From NCBI RefSeq assembly GCF_013410405.1, contig NZ_JACCFK010000001.1, forward strand, positions 3,720,001 to 3,784,000: 64,000 nt of DNA, given 5' to 3'. The notes beneath the pieces are model-generated. The model made no database searches. It was not told the DNA's origin and saw only the letters and a program-made list of their open reading frames with translations. The position numbers and the translations under genes are program-made. Shown piece after piece: positions 35,269 through 44,196 of the stretch. Source of the stretch: Amycolatopsis endophytica (lineage in GTDB: Bacteria; Actinomycetota; Actinomycetes; Mycobacteriales; Pseudonocardiaceae). Numbering within the stretch: the stretch's first letter is position 1; each line of letters begins with the position of its first letter.

Positions 35269-35438
35269 GCGAGCCCCGGAGTTCGCCGCGCACGAGCACC
35301 CGCTCGCCCCGCGCGAGTCCCCCGTTCCGGCGGGCGAGTCCCCCGTTCCGGTGGGCGAGTCCCCCGTTCCCGACCGCGAGTTCCGCGTTCGGGGCCGCGA
35401 GTTCTGCGTTGCCGACCCCGAGTTCCGCGTTCGCGCGC
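35269..35438. repeat. 21-bp tandem repeat family B (GCGAGT core)
   Basis: Units beginning GCGAG start at 35313, 35334, 35355, 35376 and 35397, with a variant (CCGAG) at 35418, all 21 bp apart; two looser units (from 35269 and about 35290) precede them. Typical cores are GCGAGTCCCCCGTTCC and GCGAGTTCCGCGTTC. The period is the same as in family A but the sequence is unrelated. The array starts 7 bp after the recX stop. Confidence 0.82.
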
Positions 35439-35589
35439 GGGAGCTCCCGCGAAGCGCGCGGGCGTCCGCCCCACGGCGCAGCGTGCTTACGGGCGTAGCG
35501 TCTCCCATCAGGGCCAGCGCTTCGGGCGGCCGGGGGATCGGTTCGTGGCGATGGTGAGAGGCGCACGCAACAAAACGCCCCACCGTCCG

Positions 35590-36413
35590 CCGGATCCAGG
35601 ACACCCGCGGCGAATGCCGCTCCACGCCCGTCGTGATCAGCACCTCGTCCGCGGACGCTCCGAGCCGCGCGCCCCGCAATTCGCGGTCACCGGCCGAAGT
35701 GTCCTACGCCAAGGGAACTTCACCAGCCGCTCCACGTCGGCCAGGTCGTACCGGAGAACCTGATCCAGCAGGCTCGTCGTCGCGCTCGGCGGAAATTTCG
35801 CATGCGGCGTCCTTGACTCCCCGATAGTCCGCCCACGCCAGCCGCCGCACGGCTTCGGACAGCGCATCTCGCGGCAGTGCGAACGGGAACCTGATGCGTT
35901 CACCGCTGGACTCGTGGGCAGCCAGCGAGGTGCCCTCCAGCAACGCCACGCCGTACCACGAACGTGAACCGGCGCGAGCCGACGCCCGGCAGCCGGATCC
36001 ACAACCTCCGCCCGCCCGACGGGACGCGGAACTCCCACGACGGCAGCGCCGCCCGGAGGTCGGACACCGTCTGGTCGTGGCTCTCGCGCAGCTCCCGCTG
36101 CCGGTCGAGGCGCAGCGACCCGAGCCCGATCGCCTGCGCGACCACGTCCGTCCCGAGGTCGGCGACGGACGTGGTCTCGCCAGGTAGGCCGCCGTCCGCG
36201 GATCCGCTCTGATCCAGCCGATCCGCACCCCGCCCCAGATCAGCTCGACCGCGAGCGCCCGCTCGGTCGGGAGCCGCCCGTCGGCGGGGATCTCACCGCG
36301 CTCGATCAGCGACTCCAGCCGTCCGGTCAGTTCAGGTAGAGGGCGTCACCGCCGCTGGATTACCGCCCGAGCAGCTTCGCGAGCCGGTGCGGGTACAGGG
36401 CGGCCGCGGTCAT
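35590..36413 (-). pseudogene. Scrambled remnants of a MocR-type (GntR-aminotransferase) regulator
   Basis: On the minus strand from 36413: a start MTAAALYPHRLAKLLGR, stop codons, then a GntR stretch LESLIERGEIPADGRLPTERALAVEL joined directly to VRIGWIRADPRTAAYL, which belongs near the end of the aminotransferase domain. The C-terminal part (SWEFRVPSGGRRLWIRLPGVG; RIRFPFALPRDALSEAVRRLAWADYRG) alternates between two frames. Beyond the C-terminus, 35590-35770 carries RGARLGASADEVLITTGVER, resembling an earlier part of the same domain. So an internal block of 200 or more codons is missing or displaced. Non-functional. Confidence 0.7.
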
Positions 36414-36447
36414 GCGGCCATCCTGACACCGCCCGCCCCGGCACGTC

Positions 36448-37071
36448 TCAGCGCAGGGCGGCGGCCTCGCGCGCCAGCTGCTCGATGCGGGCGAAGTCAC
36501 CGGAGGCGATCGCGTCCGCGGGGGTCAGCCACGAGCCGCCGACGCAGCCCACAGTGGACAGTGCCAGGTACTTCGGCGCGTTCTCCGTCGAGATGCCGCC
36601 GGTGGGGCAGAACCGCAGGTGCGGCAACGGTCCCGCGAGCGCCTTCAAGTACGGCACGCCGCCGCTGGCCTCGGCGGGGAAGAACTTCAGCGCGGTGATC
36701 CCGCGCTCGGCCGCGCGCATCGCCTCCGACACCGTGCTCGCGCCCGGCAGGAACGGCAGCCCGGTGCCCGTCACGGCCTCCAGCAGCCGGTCCGTGCAGC
36801 CCGGTGTGACGAGGAACGCCGATCCCGCGTCCGCGGCCTGGCGGGCCTGCTCCGGACTGACCACGGTGCCCGCGCCGACCACGATCTCCGGCACCTCCGC
36901 CGCCACCCGCTCGATCGCGGCCAGCCCGGCCGGCGTGCGCAGCGTCAGCTCGATCGCCCGGATCCCGCCCGCGACCAGCGCCCGCGCCAGCGGCACCGCG
37001 ACGGCGGCGTCGTCCACCACGACCACCGGCAGCACCGGCGACAACTCGAGCACGTCATGCCCTGTCTTCAC
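36448..37071 (-). CDS. eda: 2-dehydro-3-deoxyphosphogluconate aldolase (KDPG aldolase)
   Basis: A 207-residue class I aldolase cleaving KDPG to pyruvate and glyceraldehyde 3-phosphate, the second Entner-Doudoroff step. The Schiff-base lysine is in ALKFFPAE; the [16 protein letters not shown] and [27 protein letters not shown] blocks are typical. GTG at 37071 is preferred because GAGGAGA lies just upstream; the gene starts 8 bp after the edd stop, so both are one operon. Confidence 0.94.
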   Translation of the reverse strand: MKTGHDVLELSPVLPVVVVDDAAVAVPLARALVAGGIRAIELTLRTPAGLAAIERVAAEVPEIVVGAGTVVSPEQARQAADAGSAFLVTPGCTDRLLEAVTGTGLPFLPGASTVSEAMRAAERGITALKFFPAEASGGVPYLKALAGPLPHLRFCPTGGISTENAPKYLALSTVGCVGGSWLTPADAIASGDFARIEQLAREAAALR

Positions 37072-37079
37072 GTCTCTCC

Positions 37080-38948
37080 TCACACTCGGACCGTGGCACC
37101 GAAGTGCCCCGGGGTCATCGGGCCGAACACGCCGGCGCCCTGGTCGGCCGGCCCGACCGCGCGGCGCAGCGCGGTGAACAGTTCGCGGCCGGTCCCGGTC
37201 CAGGATGCCTCATCCGGCGGTGCGTCCTCCACCGGCCGGGCAGCCAGCAAAGCCGCGTCGACCAGCACGTTCAGCCGTCCGGCCACCGCGTCGACCTCGA
37301 CGAGATCGCCATCCCGGACCCGCGCGAGCGGACCACCCGTGGCGGCCTCGGGGGTCACCTGGATCGCGGCCGGGATCTTGCCCGACGCCCCGGACATCCG
37401 GCCGTCGGTGACCAGCGCGACGCGGTGCCCGCGGTCCATCAGCACACCCAGCGCCGGGGTAAGGCCGTGCAGTTCCGGCATCCCGTTGGCCTGCGGCCCC
37501 TGGTTGCGGATCACCACGACCACGTCCCGGTCCAGCTCACCGGCACGGAACGCCGAAGTGAACCCCTCCTGCGACGTGAAGACCCGCGCGGGTGCCCGGA
37601 CCACGCGATGCTCCGGCGCGACCGCCGACACCTTGATCACGGCCCGGCCGAGCGAGCCGGACAGCATCCGCAGCCCGCCGTCGGCGGCGAACGGGTTGTG
37701 CGCGGGCCGAAGCACGTCCTCGTCGAGGCTGCGTGCCGGGACCTCGCGCCAGGTCAGCACGCCGTCCTCCAGGATCGGCTCGGACCGGTAGTGCGACAGC
37801 CCGTTCCCGGCCACCGTGCGGACGTCCTCGTGCAGCAGCCCGGCGTCCAGCAGCGTGCCGACGAGGACCTGCACGCCACCGGCGGCGTGGAAGTGGTTGA
37901 TGTCCGCGCTGCCGTTGGGGTAGACGCTGGCCAGCAGCGGCACCACCGCCGACAGATCGGAGAAGTCGTCCCAGGTCAGCTGGATGCCCGCGCCCGCGGC
38001 GATGGCCACCAGGTGCATGGTGTGGTTGGTCGACCCACCGGTGGCGAGCAGCGACACCACAGCGTTGACCACCGAGCGCTCGCTGACCACCTCGGCCAGC
38101 GGCGTGTAGGAGTCGTCACGGGACAACGCGACGGCGCGCCTGGCCGCTTCTTCCGTCAGCGCCTTCCGCAGCGGCGTTCCCGGGTGGACGAAGCTCGCGC
38201 CGGGCAGGTGCAGTCCCATGACCTCGACGACCAGCTGGTTGGAATTGGCGGTGCCGTAGAACGTGCAGGTGCCCGCCGAGTGGTACGACGCCGACTCGGC
38301 CGCCAGCAGGTCCTCCCGGGTCGCGCGGCCCTCGGCGTAGAGCTGCCGCACGCGCGCCTTCTCCTTGTTCGGCAGCCCCGACGTCATCGGCCCGGCCGGG
38401 ACCAGGATCGCGGGCAGGTGTCCGAAGGCCAGCGCGCCGATCAGCAGGCCGGGCACGATCTTGTCGCACACGCCGAGCAGCAGCGCGCCGTCGAACATCT
38501 CGTGCGACAGGGCGATGCCGGTGGCCATCGCGATGACCTCGCGGCTGAACAGGGACAGCTCCATCCCGGCGCGCCCCTGGGTGATGCCGTCGCACATCGC
38601 GGGCACGCCACCGGCGAACTGCGCGACGCCGCCGGCCTCGCGCGCCGCGTCCTTGATCCACGCGGGGAACTCGTCCAGCGGCTGGTGCGCGGACAGCAGG
38701 TCGTTGTAGGCGGACACGATCGCGACACCGGGCTTGCGCAGCCCGCGCAGCGCGATGCGGTCTTCGCCGCCGCACGCGGCGAAGCCGTGGGCGAGGTTGC
38801 TGCACGCGAGGCCGGCCCTGGCGGGCCCTTCGGCGCGGGCGGCGGCCATCCGTGCCAGGTAGGCGCTGCGGGTGGCGGCACTGCGCGCGGCGATGCGCTC
38901 GGTGACTTCCTCGACGACGGAGTGGACGGGTGTTCGGGCTTTTCGCAC
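37080..38948 (-). CDS. edd: Phosphogluconate dehydratase
   Basis: A 622-residue [4Fe-4S] dehydratase of the IlvD/Edd family converting 6-phosphogluconate to KDPG. Cluster-region motifs are AMCDGITQG and [24 protein letters not shown] and [18 protein letters not shown] are strongly Edd-like, and length fits Edd (about 600) rather than IlvD. GTG at 38948 follows AGGTGG. It is the first gene of edd-eda and is divergent from the succinate dehydrogenase operon; a promoter and CRP-like sites lie between. Confidence 0.94.
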   Translation of the reverse strand: MRKARTPVHSVVEEVTERIAARSAATRSAYLARMAAARAEGPARAGLACSNLAHGFAACGGEDRIALRGLRKPGVAIVSAYNDLLSAHQPLDEFPAWIKDAAREAGGVAQFAGGVPAMCDGITQGRAGMELSLFSREVIAMATGIALSHEMFDGALLLGVCDKIVPGLLIGALAFGHLPAILVPAGPMTSGLPNKEKARVRQLYAEGRATREDLLAAESASYHSAGTCTFYGTANSNQLVVEVMGLHLPGASFVHPGTPLRKALTEEAARRAVALSRDDSYTPLAEVVSERSVVNAVVSLLATGGSTNHTMHLVAIAAGAGIQLTWDDFSDLSAVVPLLASVYPNGSADINHFHAAGGVQVLVGTLLDAGLLHEDVRTVAGNGLSHYRSEPILEDGVLTWREVPARSLDEDVLRPAHNPFAADGGLRMLSGSLGRAVIKVSAVAPEHRVVRAPARVFTSQEGFTSAFRAGELDRDVVVVIRNQGPQANGMPELHGLTPALGVLMDRGHRVALVTDGRMSGASGKIPAAIQVTPEAATGGPLARVRDGDLVEVDAVAGRLNVLVDAALLAARPVEDAPPDEASWTGTGRELFTALRRAVGPADQGAGVFGPMTPGHFGATVRV

Positions 38949-39009
38949 GGGAGAACCACCTGGAACTCGTCGGCTGGTCCGGCTGACGACTTCGCTGGCG
39001 TCGCACGGT

Positions 39010-39050
39010 CGTGACAGTGAGCACAGTAGCCGCTGTATCGCTCGGATCAA
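39010..39050 (-). promoter_or_regulatory. Probable edd promoter with weak CRP-like site
   Basis: On the minus strand TTGATC (39045-39050) and TACTGT (39023-39028) are 16 bp apart. A CRP-like half-matching dyad, GTGA-N6-GCAC (within 39010-39025), overlaps the -10 box, which would suit repression. It deviates at two positions from TGTGA-N6-TCACA. Confidence 0.45.
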
Positions 39051-39072
39051 AATCGATTAAGAAGATCGTTTC

Positions 39073-39118
39073 AGGTGACCCCGATCACAACATCAACCTA
39101 GGGTGTGCTACTTGTCAC
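39073..39118. promoter_or_regulatory. Two CRP/GlxR-type sites upstream of the sdh operon
   Basis: GGTGA-N6-TCACA (39073-39088) and TGTGC-N6-TCACA (39103-39118) each differ by one base from the actinobacterial CRP/GlxR consensus TGTGA-N6-TCACA. Their centres are exactly 30 bp apart, about three helical turns. A -10-like TAGGGT (39098-39103) with an upstream GTGACC lies among them. cAMP-dependent control of sdh is known in Corynebacterium and plausible here. Confidence 0.65.
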
Positions 39119-39184
39119 ATTGCATGCGGAACGGCAGAGTCGGTAGCAGCCCCGGCTCGCCGCCGAACTGACCCGGAGGTAGCA

Positions 39185-39475
39185 ATGACCACCACCGAAC
39201 TCGCCGAACTCCGCCGCACGATCGGCCAGCTCAAGCAATGCGTCGGAGCCCTGCGATCGCGCTACGGTGACGCCTCCGCGGTCCGCCGCCTCGCCAACGA
39301 CGTCGACCGGCTCGACATCGACGCGGCCGATCTGGACCAGCCCAGCGTGCCGGCCCAGCCCAAGCCGCTCGACCCGTCGGCCGTCGTGAAGATCCCCGAC
39401 GGACCGTACGACCCCGCCCTGTGGCAGGGGGCCGACGACGAAGGGGTCGGCGGATACCACCGTGACCAGCGGTGA
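39185..39475 (+). CDS. Small conserved protein heading the sdh operon (Rv0250c-like position)
   Basis: A 96-residue soluble protein: an N-terminal amphipathic helix (LAELRRTIGQLKQCVGALRSRYGD, about 7-30), a second helix with VRRLANDVDRLDIDAADLDQ, and a tail VVKIPDGPYDPALWQGADDEGVGG. A GGAGG sequence precedes the ATG. The stop overlaps the GTG of the membrane anchor gene (GTGA). M. tuberculosis has a small protein of similar size, Rv0250c, at the same place in its Sdh1 operon. Function unknown; an assembly or accessory factor is a reasonable inference. Confidence 0.85.
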   Translation: MTTTELAELRRTIGQLKQCVGALRSRYGDASAVRRLANDVDRLDIDAADLDQPSVPAQPKPLDPSAVVKIPDGPYDPALWQGADDEGVGGYHRDQR

Positions 39476-40272
39476 GCGCGCCCGCCACCGAAGCCGGCCG
39501 CGCCCGGATCAGCGGGCGGACCCTGCGCACCGACCGCTGGTGGGTCCCCCCGCTGATCACCACGCTCGGGCTGGCCACGTTCGTGATCTACGCCGGCATC
39601 CGCTCGTTCGTCCGCGCCGCGTACTACGTGCCGGAGTACCACTACCTGACGCCGTTCTACTCGCCGTGCCTGAGCGATTCGTGCGTGCCCGGGTCGAGCC
39701 ACTTCGGCACGCCGTTCGGTGAGCTGCCGGGCTGGATCCCGCTGGCGTTCCTGTCGCTGCCGTTCCTGCTCGGCTTCCGGCTGACCTGCTACTACTACCG
39801 CAAGGCCTACTACCGGTCGGTGTGGTTCTCCCCGCCCGCCTGCGCGGTCACCGAACCGCACGGGCGCTACACCGGGGAAACCCGCCTGCCGCTGATCCTG
39901 CAGAACGCGCACCGCTATTTCTTCTACGTGGCGGTCCTCATCTCCGTCGTCAACACCTACGACGCGATCGTGGCGTTCCACGGGGAGACCGGCGGGTTCG
40001 GGTTCGGGCTGGGGAACCTGGTCCTGCTCGGCAACGTGATCATGCTCTGGGCCTACACCGTGTCCTGCCACTCGTGCCGTCACGTGGTCGGCGGCAGGCT
40101 CAAGCACTTCTCCCGCCATCCGGTCCGGTACTGGATGTGGACCCAGGTGACCAGGCTCAACAACCGGCACATGATGCTCGCGTGGATCACCCTCGGCACC
40201 CTGGTGATCACCGATCTCTACGTGATGCTGGTGGCGAGCGACACGATTCCCGATCTGCGCTTCGTGGACTGA
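39472..40272 (+). CDS. sdhC: Succinate dehydrogenase membrane anchor, Sdh1 type
   Basis: A 266-residue membrane anchor with about five helices, much longer than classic SdhC/SdhD, matching the single-anchor Sdh1 class of mycobacteria (Rv0249c). In M. smegmatis Sdh1 this subunit holds a membrane-embedded Rieske-type [2Fe-2S] cluster. Candidate ligands here are Cys66, Cys71, His77, Cys106, Cys124 and the CHSCRH motif at 199-204; His147 is a possible haem or cluster ligand. Electrons from succinate pass to menaquinone. It is coupled to the upstream gene by a GTGA overlap. Confidence 0.88.
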   Translation: MSAPATEAGRARISGRTLRTDRWWVPPLITTLGLATFVIYAGIRSFVRAAYYVPEYHYLTPFYSPCLSDSCVPGSSHFGTPFGELPGWIPLAFLSLPFLLGFRLTCYYYRKAYYRSVWFSPPACAVTEPHGRYTGETRLPLILQNAHRYFFYVAVLISVVNTYDAIVAFHGETGGFGFGLGNLVLLGNVIMLWAYTVSCHSCRHVVGGRLKHFSRHPVRYWMWTQVTRLNNRHMMLAWITLGTLVITDLYVMLVASDTIPDLRFVD

Positions 40273-40291
40273 GCGCGTTAGGTGGCGATGG

Positions 40292-42205
40292 ATGACCGAG
40301 GTCGAGCGGCACAGCTATGACGTGGTGGTGATCGGCGCGGGTGGCGCCGGCCTGCGAGCGGTGATCGAGGCGCGGCAGCGCGGGCTGTCGGTGGCGGTGG
40401 TGTGCAAGTCGCTGTTCGGCAAGGCGCACACGGTCATGGCCGAGGGCGGGTGCGCCGCCGCGATGGGCAACGCCAACGAGCGGGACAGCTGGCAGGTGCA
40501 CTTCCGGGACACCATGCGCGGCGGGAAGTTCCTCAACAACTGGCGAATGGCGGAGCTGCACGCGAAGGAGGCGCCGGACCGCGTCTGGGAGCTGGAGACC
40601 TACGGCGCGCTGTTCGACCGCACCAAGGACGGCCGCATCAGCCAGCGCAACTTCGGCGGGCACACCTACCCCCGCCTGGCGCACGTCGGCGACCGCACCG
40701 GGCTCGAGCTGATCCGCACGATGCAGCAGAAGATCGTGTCGCTGCAACAGGAGGACCTGCGCGACCACGGCGACTACGAGGCCAAGCTCAAGGTGTTCGC
40801 CGAGTGCACGATCACCGAGCTGCTCAAGGACGGCGACCGCATCGCCGGCGCGTTCGGGTACTGGCGGGAAAGCGGCCGGTTCATCCTGTTCGAGGCGCCG
40901 GCCGTGGTGCTCGCGACCGGCGGAATCGGCAAGTCGTTCAAGGTCACGTCGAACTCGTGGGAGTACACCGGCGACGGGCACGCGCTCGCGCTGCGTGCCG
41001 GGGCGGACCTGATCAACATGGAGTTCGTCCAGTTCCACCCGACCGGTATGGTCTGGCCGCCGAGCGTCAAGGGCATCCTCGTCACCGAGGGCGTGCGCGG
41101 TGACGGTGGCGTGCTCAAGAACTCCGAGGACAAGCGGTTCATGTTCGACTACGTGCCGGACGTGTTCAAGGGTCAGTACGCCGACTCCGAGGAGGAGGCC
41201 GACCGCTGGTACACCGACCAGGAGGCCAACCGCCGGACGCCGGACCTGCTGCCGCGTGACGAGGTGGCGCGGGCGATCAACTCGGAGGTCAAGGAGGGGC
41301 GCGGATCGCCGCACGGCGGCGTGTTCCTGGACATCGCCAGCAGGCTGACGCCGGAGGAGATCCGCAGGCGGCTGCCGTCGATGTACCACCAGTTCAAGGA
41401 ACTGGCCGATGTGGACATCACGGCCGAGGCGATGGAGGTCGGGCCGACCTGCCACTACGTGATGGGCGGCATCGAGGTCGACCCGGACACCGCGGCTTCC
41501 AGTGTGCGCGGGCTGTTCGCGGCCGGTGAGTGTTCCGGCGGGATGCACGGGTCGAACCGGCTGGGCGGCAACTCGCTGTCGGACCTGCTGGTGTTCGGCC
41601 GTCGCGCCGGACTCGGCGCTTCGTCCTATGTGGAGGGTCTGGAGACCCGTCCGTCGGTGGCGCAGGCCGACATCGACAACGCGGCGCGCACCGCGCTCGT
41701 CCCGTTCGACCCGCCCGCCGAGGGTGTCGAGGAGAATCCGTACACGCTGCACAGCGAGCTGCAGCAGTCGATGAACGACCTCGTCGGCATCATCCGCAAG
41801 GCCGAGGAGATCGAGCAGGCGCTGGCGAAGCTGGAGGAGATCAAGAAGCGCATCCGCAACGTCACCGTCGAGGGGCACCGGCAGTTCAACCCGGGCTGGC
41901 ACCTGGCCGTGGACCTGCGCAACATGCTGCTGGTCAGCGAGTGCGTGGCGCGGGCGGCACTGCTGCGCACCGAAAGCCGCGGCGGGCACACCCGCGACGA
42001 CTACCCGCAGATGGATTCGGTGTGGCGCAACAGGTTGCTGGTGTGCAGCGCCTCCGGTGAGGATCCGCTGGCGCTGGAGGTCGACGTCACGCCGAAGGAC
42101 CAGGAGCCGATGCGCGCCGAGCTGCTGGAGCTGTTCGAGCTGTCGGAGCTGGAGAAGTACTACACCGACGACGAGCTGGCCGGGCACCCGGGGAGGCAAT
42201 CGTGA
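40292..42205 (+). CDS. sdhA: Succinate dehydrogenase flavoprotein subunit
   Basis: A 637-residue FAD subunit oxidising succinate. The N-terminal VVVIGAGGAGLRAVIEA dinucleotide fold, HTVMAEGGCAAAMGN (the HTxxAxGG His for covalent FAD), FVQFHPTGM and HGSNRLGGNSLSDLLVFGRRAG are all intact, together with the catalytic-arginine region DYPQMD. The gene is the third of the operon; its stop overlaps the sdhB start (GTGA). Confidence 0.97.
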   Translation: MTEVERHSYDVVVIGAGGAGLRAVIEARQRGLSVAVVCKSLFGKAHTVMAEGGCAAAMGNANERDSWQVHFRDTMRGGKFLNNWRMAELHAKEAPDRVWELETYGALFDRTKDGRISQRNFGGHTYPRLAHVGDRTGLELIRTMQQKIVSLQQEDLRDHGDYEAKLKVFAECTITELLKDGDRIAGAFGYWRESGRFILFEAPAVVLATGGIGKSFKVTSNSWEYTGDGHALALRAGADLINMEFVQFHPTGMVWPPSVKGILVTEGVRGDGGVLKNSEDKRFMFDYVPDVFKGQYADSEEEADRWYTDQEANRRTPDLLPRDEVARAINSEVKEGRGSPHGGVFLDIASRLTPEEIRRRLPSMYHQFKELADVDITAEAMEVGPTCHYVMGGIEVDPDTAASSVRGLFAAGECSGGMHGSNRLGGNSLSDLLVFGRRAGLGASSYVEGLETRPSVAQADIDNAARTALVPFDPPAEGVEENPYTLHSELQQSMNDLVGIIRKAEEIEQALAKLEEIKKRIRNVTVEGHRQFNPGWHLAVDLRNMLLVSECVARAALLRTESRGGHTRDDYPQMDSVWRNRLLVCSASGEDPLALEVDVTPKDQEPMRAELLELFELSELEKYYTDDELAGHPGRQS

Positions 42206-42957
42206 GTTACAAGGCGTCTTTCCGGGTCTGGCGCGGGGATTCGGCGGGCGGTGGGCTGCAGGACTTCACCGTGGAGGTCAACGAGGGTGAGGTCGTGCTC
42301 GACATCATCCACCGGTTGCAGGCCACGCAAGCCTCGGACCTGGCCGTGCGGTGGAACTGCAAGGCGGGCAAGTGCGGTTCGTGCTCGGCGGAGATCAACG
42401 GCCGCCCGCGGCTGCTGTGCATGACGCGGATGTCGGTGTTCGACGAGGACGAGGTCATCACCGTGACGCCGATGCGGACGTTCCCGGTGATCCGCGACCT
42501 GGTCACGGACGTCTCCTACAACTACACCAAGGCGCGCGAAATCCCCGCGTTCACGCCGCCGGCGGACCTGAAACCGGGCGAGTACCGGATGAAGCAGGTC
42601 GACGTGGAGCGCTCGCAGGAGTTCCGCAAGTGCATCGAGTGCTACCTGTGCCAGAACACCTGCCACGTGATCCGCGACCACGACGAGAACAAGGAGAACT
42701 TCGCCGGGCCGCGCTACCTGATGCGGATCGCGGAGCTGGAAATGCACCCGCTCGACGTGGCCGACCGGCGGCACGCCGCCCAGGACGAGCACGGGCTCGG
42801 GTACTGCAACATCACGAAGTGCTGCACGGAGGTCTGCCCGGAGGGCATCCACATCACGGACAACGCGCTGATCCCGATGAAGGAGCGCGTGGCGGACCGC
42901 CGCTACGATCCGGTGGTCTGGCTGGGCAGCAAGATCTTCCGCCGCACGAGCGACTGA
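42202..42957 (+). CDS. sdhB: Succinate dehydrogenase iron-sulfur subunit
   Basis: A 251-residue electron-transfer subunit. Cys53, 58, 61 and 73 fit a [2Fe-2S] ferredoxin site; Cys144/147/150 with Cys212 and Cys202/208/154 fit the 4Fe-4S and 3Fe-4S sites (CIECYLCQNTCH and CNITKCCTEVCPEG). It starts inside the sdhA stop. The last 104 bp are overlapped on the opposite strand by the ROK gene, so the two transcripts would be complementary there. Confidence 0.97.
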   Translation: MSYKASFRVWRGDSAGGGLQDFTVEVNEGEVVLDIIHRLQATQASDLAVRWNCKAGKCGSCSAEINGRPRLLCMTRMSVFDEDEVITVTPMRTFPVIRDLVTDVSYNYTKAREIPAFTPPADLKPGEYRMKQVDVERSQEFRKCIECYLCQNTCHVIRDHDENKENFAGPRYLMRIAELEMHPLDVADRRHAAQDEHGLGYCNITKCCTEVCPEGIHITDNALIPMKERVADRRYDPVVWLGSKIFRRTSD

Positions 42958-44119
42958 GCTGACCCGTCATCGCGTCCACGGTGGCCGGGGACAGGATCTC
43001 GTCCGCGACCAGCCCCGCGATGCCCGTCAGGGTGGTGTTGACGCCGACCGCGCACGGGCCGATGTCGAGGCTGTCCAGTGAGCTGGTGTGCGCGTTCGAC
43101 AGCACCACCTCGCGCAGGCCCTCCAGGAACGGCGGCAGCACGCCGATCGCGCCGCCGACCCGCAGGAACCGGGGGTTGACGATGGTCACGACGGTCGCCA
43201 GCACGGTGCCGACCAACCGCCCCGCCTCGCGCGTCACCCGCAGCGCCTCCGGGTGACCGGCCCGCACCCGGCGCAGCACGTCGTCCGCCGTGCGCACCCC
43301 GGACGGCCGCAGTGAGCGGATCACCGCCTGTCCGCTCGCGATCGCCGACACGCAGCCGCGCCGCCCGCAGTCGCAGCGCAGGTCGGAGCCCTCGATGCGG
43401 ATGTGCCCGACCTCGCCCGCGCATCCGGTCTCACCGCGGTGCACCCGGCCCGAGATGACCATCCCGGCGCCGATCCCGGTGCCGACCTTGACCCCGACCA
43501 GTGCGGCCCGCGGACGCCCCATCTCGCAGAACGCCCCGAAGGCCAGTGCGTTCGCGTCGTTCTCCAGGAACACCGGCACCGACAACGCGTCGGCGAACGT
43601 GTCGCGCAGCCGGACGCCCAGCCATTCCGCCATCGACGGCGGCGCGATCGTCGTGCCCGCGTCGTGGTCGATCTGCCCGGGCACGCTGAGGCCGACCGCG
43701 CACAGGCTGTCCGCCCGCCCGGCCCCGGCCAGCAGTTCGCGCCCGGTCGCCAGCAGGAACGACAGCGTCTCCGCCGGATGGTGTCCCGCGGGCAACGGCC
43801 GGTGCACCTGACCGAACACGGTGCCGCGCAGGTCGGCCACGGCGATCGTGGCGTGCCGCTGGCCGATGTCGGCCACCAGCGCGGTGCGGCCGGTGTCGTC
43901 GGCGGCCAGTACCTCCGCCGGACGGCCGCCGCTGGACGCGCGATGTCCTTCCTGCCGCAGCAGCCGCAGGCGGTGCAGCACGTCGAGCCGCTCGACCATC
44001 GTCGCGCGGGACAGGCCGGTGCGGTCCTGCAGCTGCTGCCGGGTGAGCGGACCTTCGGCACGCAGGATCGCCAGGATGTGGCCGGCCGAGGTGGGTGAGC
44101 CGGGGTGGGCCGGGGGCAT
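42854..44119 (-). CDS. ROK family transcriptional regulator
   Basis: A 421-residue regulator with an N-terminal winged helix (ILAILRAEGPLTRQQLQDRTGLSRATMVERLDVL, about 15-50) and a ROK sugar-kinase-like domain with the zinc motif CDCGRRGCVSAIAS and GEVGHIRIEG. The normal ROK ending (EILSPATVDAM) is followed by about 35 extra residues of arginine/serine/proline-rich sequence that run antisense to sdhB, suggesting loss of the original stop. The ATG at 44119 has GGGAGA upstream and is preferred to a GTG at 44137. It is divergent from the sugar ABC operon, its likely target. Confidence 0.9.
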   Translation of the reverse strand: MPPAHPGSPTSAGHILAILRAEGPLTRQQLQDRTGLSRATMVERLDVLHRLRLLRQEGHRASSGGRPAEVLAADDTGRTALVADIGQRHATIAVADLRGTVFGQVHRPLPAGHHPAETLSFLLATGRELLAGAGRADSLCAVGLSVPGQIDHDAGTTIAPPSMAEWLGVRLRDTFADALSVPVFLENDANALAFGAFCEMGRPRAALVGVKVGTGIGAGMVISGRVHRGETGCAGEVGHIRIEGSDLRCDCGRRGCVSAIASGQAVIRSLRPSGVRTADDVLRRVRAGHPEALRVTREAGRLVGTVLATVVTIVNPRFLRVGGAIGVLPPFLEGLREVVLSNAHTSSLDSLDIGPCAVGVNTTLTGIAGLVADEILSPATVDAMTGQLSRSCGGRSCCPARPPDRSGGPPRAPSSGSARCP

Positions 44120-44120
44120 G

Positions 44121-44168
44121 TTGACAGGGTCTCCCACGGGGACTTATGTTCAATGACCTGACAGAAGT
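44121..44168. promoter_or_regulatory. Promoter and probable ROK operator of the sugar ABC operon
   Basis: TTGACA (44121-44126), a full consensus -35, is followed 18 bp later by TATGTT (44145-44150). An imperfect dyad, ACTTATGTTCA (44142-44152) and TGACAGAAGT (44159-44168), covers the -10 box and predicted start site, where a repressor would block transcription. The -35 lies next to the ROK start codon, so autoregulation is possible. Confidence 0.65.
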
Positions 44169-44196
44169 GTAGACGCCGACCTCGGGATGGAACTGG

